Shown piece after piece: positions 7,609-9,402 of a DNA stretch of 9,402 nt; within the stretch, counting starts at the first letter, position 1, and each line of letters opens with the position of its first letter. The notes under the pieces were generated by a model. It was not told the origin of the DNA, ran no database searches, and was given only the letters and a program-made list of their open reading frames with translations. Made by a program: the position numbers and the translations under genes. Source of the stretch: Gammaproteobacteria bacterium (GTDB lineage Bacteria; Pseudomonadota; Gammaproteobacteria; Chromatiales; Chromatiaceae); contig JAGVUH010000685.1 in NCBI GenBank assembly GCA_019136395.1, forward strand, positions 1 through 9,402, given 5' to 3'.

Positions 7609-8447
7609 CGGGACGCGACCAGGGCGGGCAATGTCCCCGCGGCGTTCCGGTCGAGACCAACGCGGGTCAGGCTGGCATGGCTAACGTCCAGCTCCAGCAG
7701 ACGTTCCAAGGGGTGGTCGAGCAGGGTGCAGAGGATCACCCGGATAACGCCACCGTGGCTGATGACCAGCAGCCGCTCCCCGTTGGTCAGCGCCTGTTCG
7801 GTGAGGTCCTGCCAGGCGGCCAGAACCCGGGCCTGAAAGGCTGGCAGGGATTCGCCGCCCGGTGGGGAATGCGTCACTGGGTCGGCCCAAAAGCGCCCTA
7901 GGGCCGCGGCGTCCGAGACCATCAGGTCGGCGGCGCTGCGCCCCTCCCAGGCGCCGAAGTCCAGTTCCACCAGACGCGGGTCCAGGCTGAGGGGGAGATT
8001 CAGGCGTTGGCTCAGGGGCCGGGCAAAGTCGGCGCAGCGGATCAGGGGCGAGGCGATGATCCGATCCCAAGGCCGGGGCGGCGCATCCAGTGGTCCCGGG
8101 ACCACCGATTGGTCTGCGTGAAAGTCGCGGTAAAGCCTTTTATTTTCAGGGATGTGGCTTGCCCCCTCATGAGGATTGGCGTGGAAGTCACCAGCCCGCT
8201 CCTTCATCAACGGGGGAGTGGCAAAGCTCTCATGCAAGCGCGCGTGAAAATCATGAACCGGGCTTTCGTCATCAGGGGTGAGGCGCGCCCCCTCGTGATA
8301 GTGAGCGACGGTCGTCCACATCTGCCGCCAACCCCCGGGGGTCAGGGGATCGTCGGTCCGGCCGCGAAAGCAATTGCCACCCCTGGTCTCGCCGTGACGC
8401 AGCAAGTCGATGCCGCTCGTCGGGATCATCGGAGTCATAGGGACCAT
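7605..8447 (-). CDS. cobC: Histidine phosphatase family protein, probable alpha-ribazole phosphatase, with a repeat insertion
   Basis: CobC-type enzymes remove the 5'-phosphate of alpha-ribazole phosphate or of adenosylcobalamin phosphate. The phosphohistidine motif LLRHGE is at residues 15-20 (numbered from ATG 8447), followed by LTPGG. SPLIRC, an ELDFGAWEGR motif (about 161-170) and the second histidine in VISHGG (His 231) complete the catalytic set. Between the first helix and the WDRIIASPL segment sit about 65 extra residues made of three 21-residue repeats. The family usually has about 10 residues there, which explains a length of 280 against roughly 200. ATGs at 8447, 8438 and 8429 are all possible starts and none has a clear ribosome site. 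The frame is open further up to 8714, but that part runs through repeats and into cobT, so I reject it. The stop overlaps cobS ATG. The position between cobT and cobS supports the CobC role. Confidence 0.82.
   Translation of the reverse strand: MVPMTPMIPTSGIDLLRHGETRGGNCFRGRTDDPLTPGGWRQMWTTVAHYHEGARLTPDDESPVHDFHARLHESFATPPLMKERAGDFHANPHEGASHIPENKRLYRDFHADQSVVPGPLDAPPRPWDRIIASPLIRCADFARPLSQRLNLPLSLDPRLVELDFGAWEGRSAADLMVSDAAALGRFWADPVTHSPPGGESLPAFQARVLAAWQDLTEQALTNGERLLVISHGGVIRVILCTLLDHPLERLLELDVSHASLTRVGLDRNAAGTLPALVASR
8112..8300 (-). repeat. Three tandem 63-bp repeats inside cobC
   Basis: Units lie at 8238-8300, 8175-8237 and 8112-8174. Each encodes 21 residues of the form (Y/L/P)HE(G/S)-x6/7-P-x7-DFHA(R/N/D): the first begins YHEGARLTP, the second LHESFATPP, the third PHEGASHIP, and each ends in DFHA plus one residue. 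The spacing is exactly 63 bases between equivalent GCGTG marks at 8116, 8179 and 8242 on the plus strand. The DNA units have diverged considerably, while the HE and DFHA ends are kept. Confidence 0.85.
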
Positions 8448-8466
8448 GGGGCCATTCTGCTTTTTA

Positions 8467-8521
8467 GCGGGAAGATCATGGCAAACATGATCATTCTCAG
8501 GGGGTGGCGCGCCCCTCATGC
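8467..8521 (-). repeat. Diverged fourth copy of the cobC repeat, in non-coding DNA
   Basis: On the minus strand this stretch starts CATGAGGGGCGCGCCACC and continues CCCTGAGAATGATCATG. That aligns with the first cobC unit (CACGAGGGGGCGCGCC, then CACCCCTGATGA) over most of its length with a few one-base gaps. It lies upstream of the likely cobC start. In the frame matching the repeat peptide it contains stops, so it is not translated as the same peptide. It ends in a perfect inverted repeat, GATCATG-GCAAA-CATGATC (8474-8492). Confidence 0.6.
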
Positions 8522-8582
8522 CAGGTATTTGTTCAGACCCCTCGCGCACTAGGATGGCTTTGGTGGCACAAGGCGCTGAATC

Positions 8583-8630
8583 TCTTGCTCCCTCCCCCCT
8601 GGTGGGGGAGGGTTGGGGAGAGGGGGTCTG
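8583..8630. repeat. GC-rich intergenic inverted repeat between cobT and cobC
   Basis: CCCTCCCCC (8590-8598) and GGGGGAGGG (8604-8612) form a perfect 9-bp stem with loop CTGGT, followed by GTTGGGGAGAGGGGG-like sequence. This resembles the widespread intergenic element that reads LSPNPSPTRGEG when translated by mistake. On the minus strand the stem is followed by AGCAAGAG rather than a T run, so it is not a typical Rho-independent terminator for cobT, although it might slow or protect the transcript. The whole gap of about 208 bases between cobT and cobC is filled by this element, the fourth cobC-type repeat and short unassigned sequence. Confidence 0.6.
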
Positions 8631-8655
8631 AACGGGTAGCATGCCAGTAGGGGCC

Positions 8656-9402
8656 TCACAAGCGGGTGGAGACCTGGGCCTCGGCGAAGGTGGCCATCTC
8701 GTTGTGCAGGGCACAGGCCAGGCGCAGCAGGGGGACGGCGGCAGCGGCGCCGCTACCCTCGCCCAGACGCATGCCCAGGTCGAGGAGGGGGGTGACCCCT
8801 AGGGCGGCGATGACTGCGGCATGGCCGGGTTCGGCCGAGGCGTGACCGAAGAACATCCAGTCCGCGGCATTAGGCTGGAGGCGGGTGGCGACCAGGGCGG
8901 CGACGGAGCTGATGAAGCCGTCCACCAGCACCGGCAGGCCCATGTGGGCGGAGGCCAGGTAGGCGCCGGTGAGGGCGGCGATCTCGAAGCCGCCGAGGCG
9001 ACGCAGGGCCTCCAGGGGCGAGGCGAGGTGCCCGGCATGGTGGTCCAGGGCGCGCTGGTGTTGGCGATCCCCATCTCCCCGCCGATGAAGAGCTGGCAGT
9101 TCGCCAGGCGGGCACGCTCGGCGGCGTGGCGGCCCGCGCCCAGGGCCTGAGCGAGCTGATGCTCGGTCATGGCCGGCTCCTGGGTGAAGTTGGCGGTGCC
9201 AGGGCCCAGGATCTGGTCCTTGACGCCGGCCTCCGGCTCCAGGGTCAGGGCGGTGCCCAGGTTGATGATTTCCAGCTCGGCCCCGAGGGCCCGCGCGGCG
9301 ACGCAGATGGCGGCGCCACCCCGGGCGAAGTTGCGGATCATCTCCACGGTGACGGCCTGGGGGAAGGCGGAGACGCCCTCCGCCGCCACGCCATGGTCGC
9401 CG
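8656..9402 (-). pseudogene. cobT: Nicotinate-nucleotide-dimethylbenzimidazole phosphoribosyltransferase, 5' end outside the window, internal deletion and frameshift
   Basis: CobT transfers phosphoribose from nicotinate mononucleotide to dimethylbenzimidazole, giving alpha-ribazole phosphate. From the window edge the frame reads [17 protein letters not shown], then [14 protein letters not shown] (to about base 9051), which is clear CobT sequence. The rest, [39 protein letters not shown] and [12 protein letters not shown] (with the family's catalytic Glu), is equally clear but in another frame, ending at TGA 8656. Compared with the family from memory, about 35 residues that normally join these parts are missing, including the region of the conserved Lys near NKVDVV in the Salmonella enzyme. 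The frames differ as if 3n+1 bases had been lost at about 9050-9062. As written no full CobT can be made. It may be a true pseudogene or an assembly error, since the flanks look well conserved. Confidence 0.85.

Noticed and set aside
8448..8714. N-terminal extension of cobC up to a start at 8714
   Set aside because: It would translate the intergenic hairpin repeat (PSPQPSPTRGEG), the fourth repeat copy and the end of cobT; phosphatase homology starts only near 8429-8447.
1..9402. CRISPR array
   Set aside because: The repeats at 5770-5949 and 8112-8300 are continuous tandem units inside coding genes, without unique spacers.

Overview
The window reads like chromosomal DNA of a GC-rich gammaproteobacterium. 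A purple-sulfur or related lineage is my guess from the codon use and the style of the repeats; nothing in the sequence proves it. Every gene I can support lies on the minus strand, so the biological reading order runs from base 9402 down to base 1.

Right part (9402 to 6853): a piece of the cobalamin nucleotide-loop pathway, cobT (5' end outside the window), a CobC-type alpha-ribazole phosphatase, and cobS. cobC and cobS overlap by ATGA. These genes would activate dimethylbenzimidazole (CobT), join it to adenosylcobinamide-GDP (CobS) and remove the phosphate (CobC). cobT is damaged as written: the region after the GGEMGI motif is missing about 35 residues and the frame changes there. cobC carries an unusual in-frame insertion of three tandem 63-bp repeats inside its phosphatase domain. 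A diverged fourth copy and a separate GC-rich inverted repeat fill the cobT-cobC gap.

Middle (6852 to 6561): a tRNA-Ser(CGA) gene with an encoded CCA end, a perfect TATAAT hexamer upstream, and a short AT-rich stretch just past its 3' end.

Left part (6560 to 1): the start of a type 1 BREX phage-defence operon in canonical order, brxA-brxB-brxC-pglX. brxA and brxB overlap by ATGA, brxC follows brxB after 10 bases with a strong ribosome binding site at the brxB stop, and pglX follows brxC after 59 bases. The remaining type 1 genes, pglZ and brxL, would be expected beyond base 1 and are not seen. BrxA carries a non-canonical C-terminal tail built of 12-residue tandem repeats. The pglX frame shifts just before its catalytic NPPY motif, about 40 bases from the window edge.

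BREX itself is a described system. The parts that look new are the repeat tail on BrxA, the repeat expansion inside CobC with a related intergenic copy, and the cobT and pglX lesions. The lesions could be real inactivation or assembly error. The BREX operon starts 88 bases past the 3' end of a tRNA gene, which suggests a defence island at a tRNA integration site, although no integrase is visible here.
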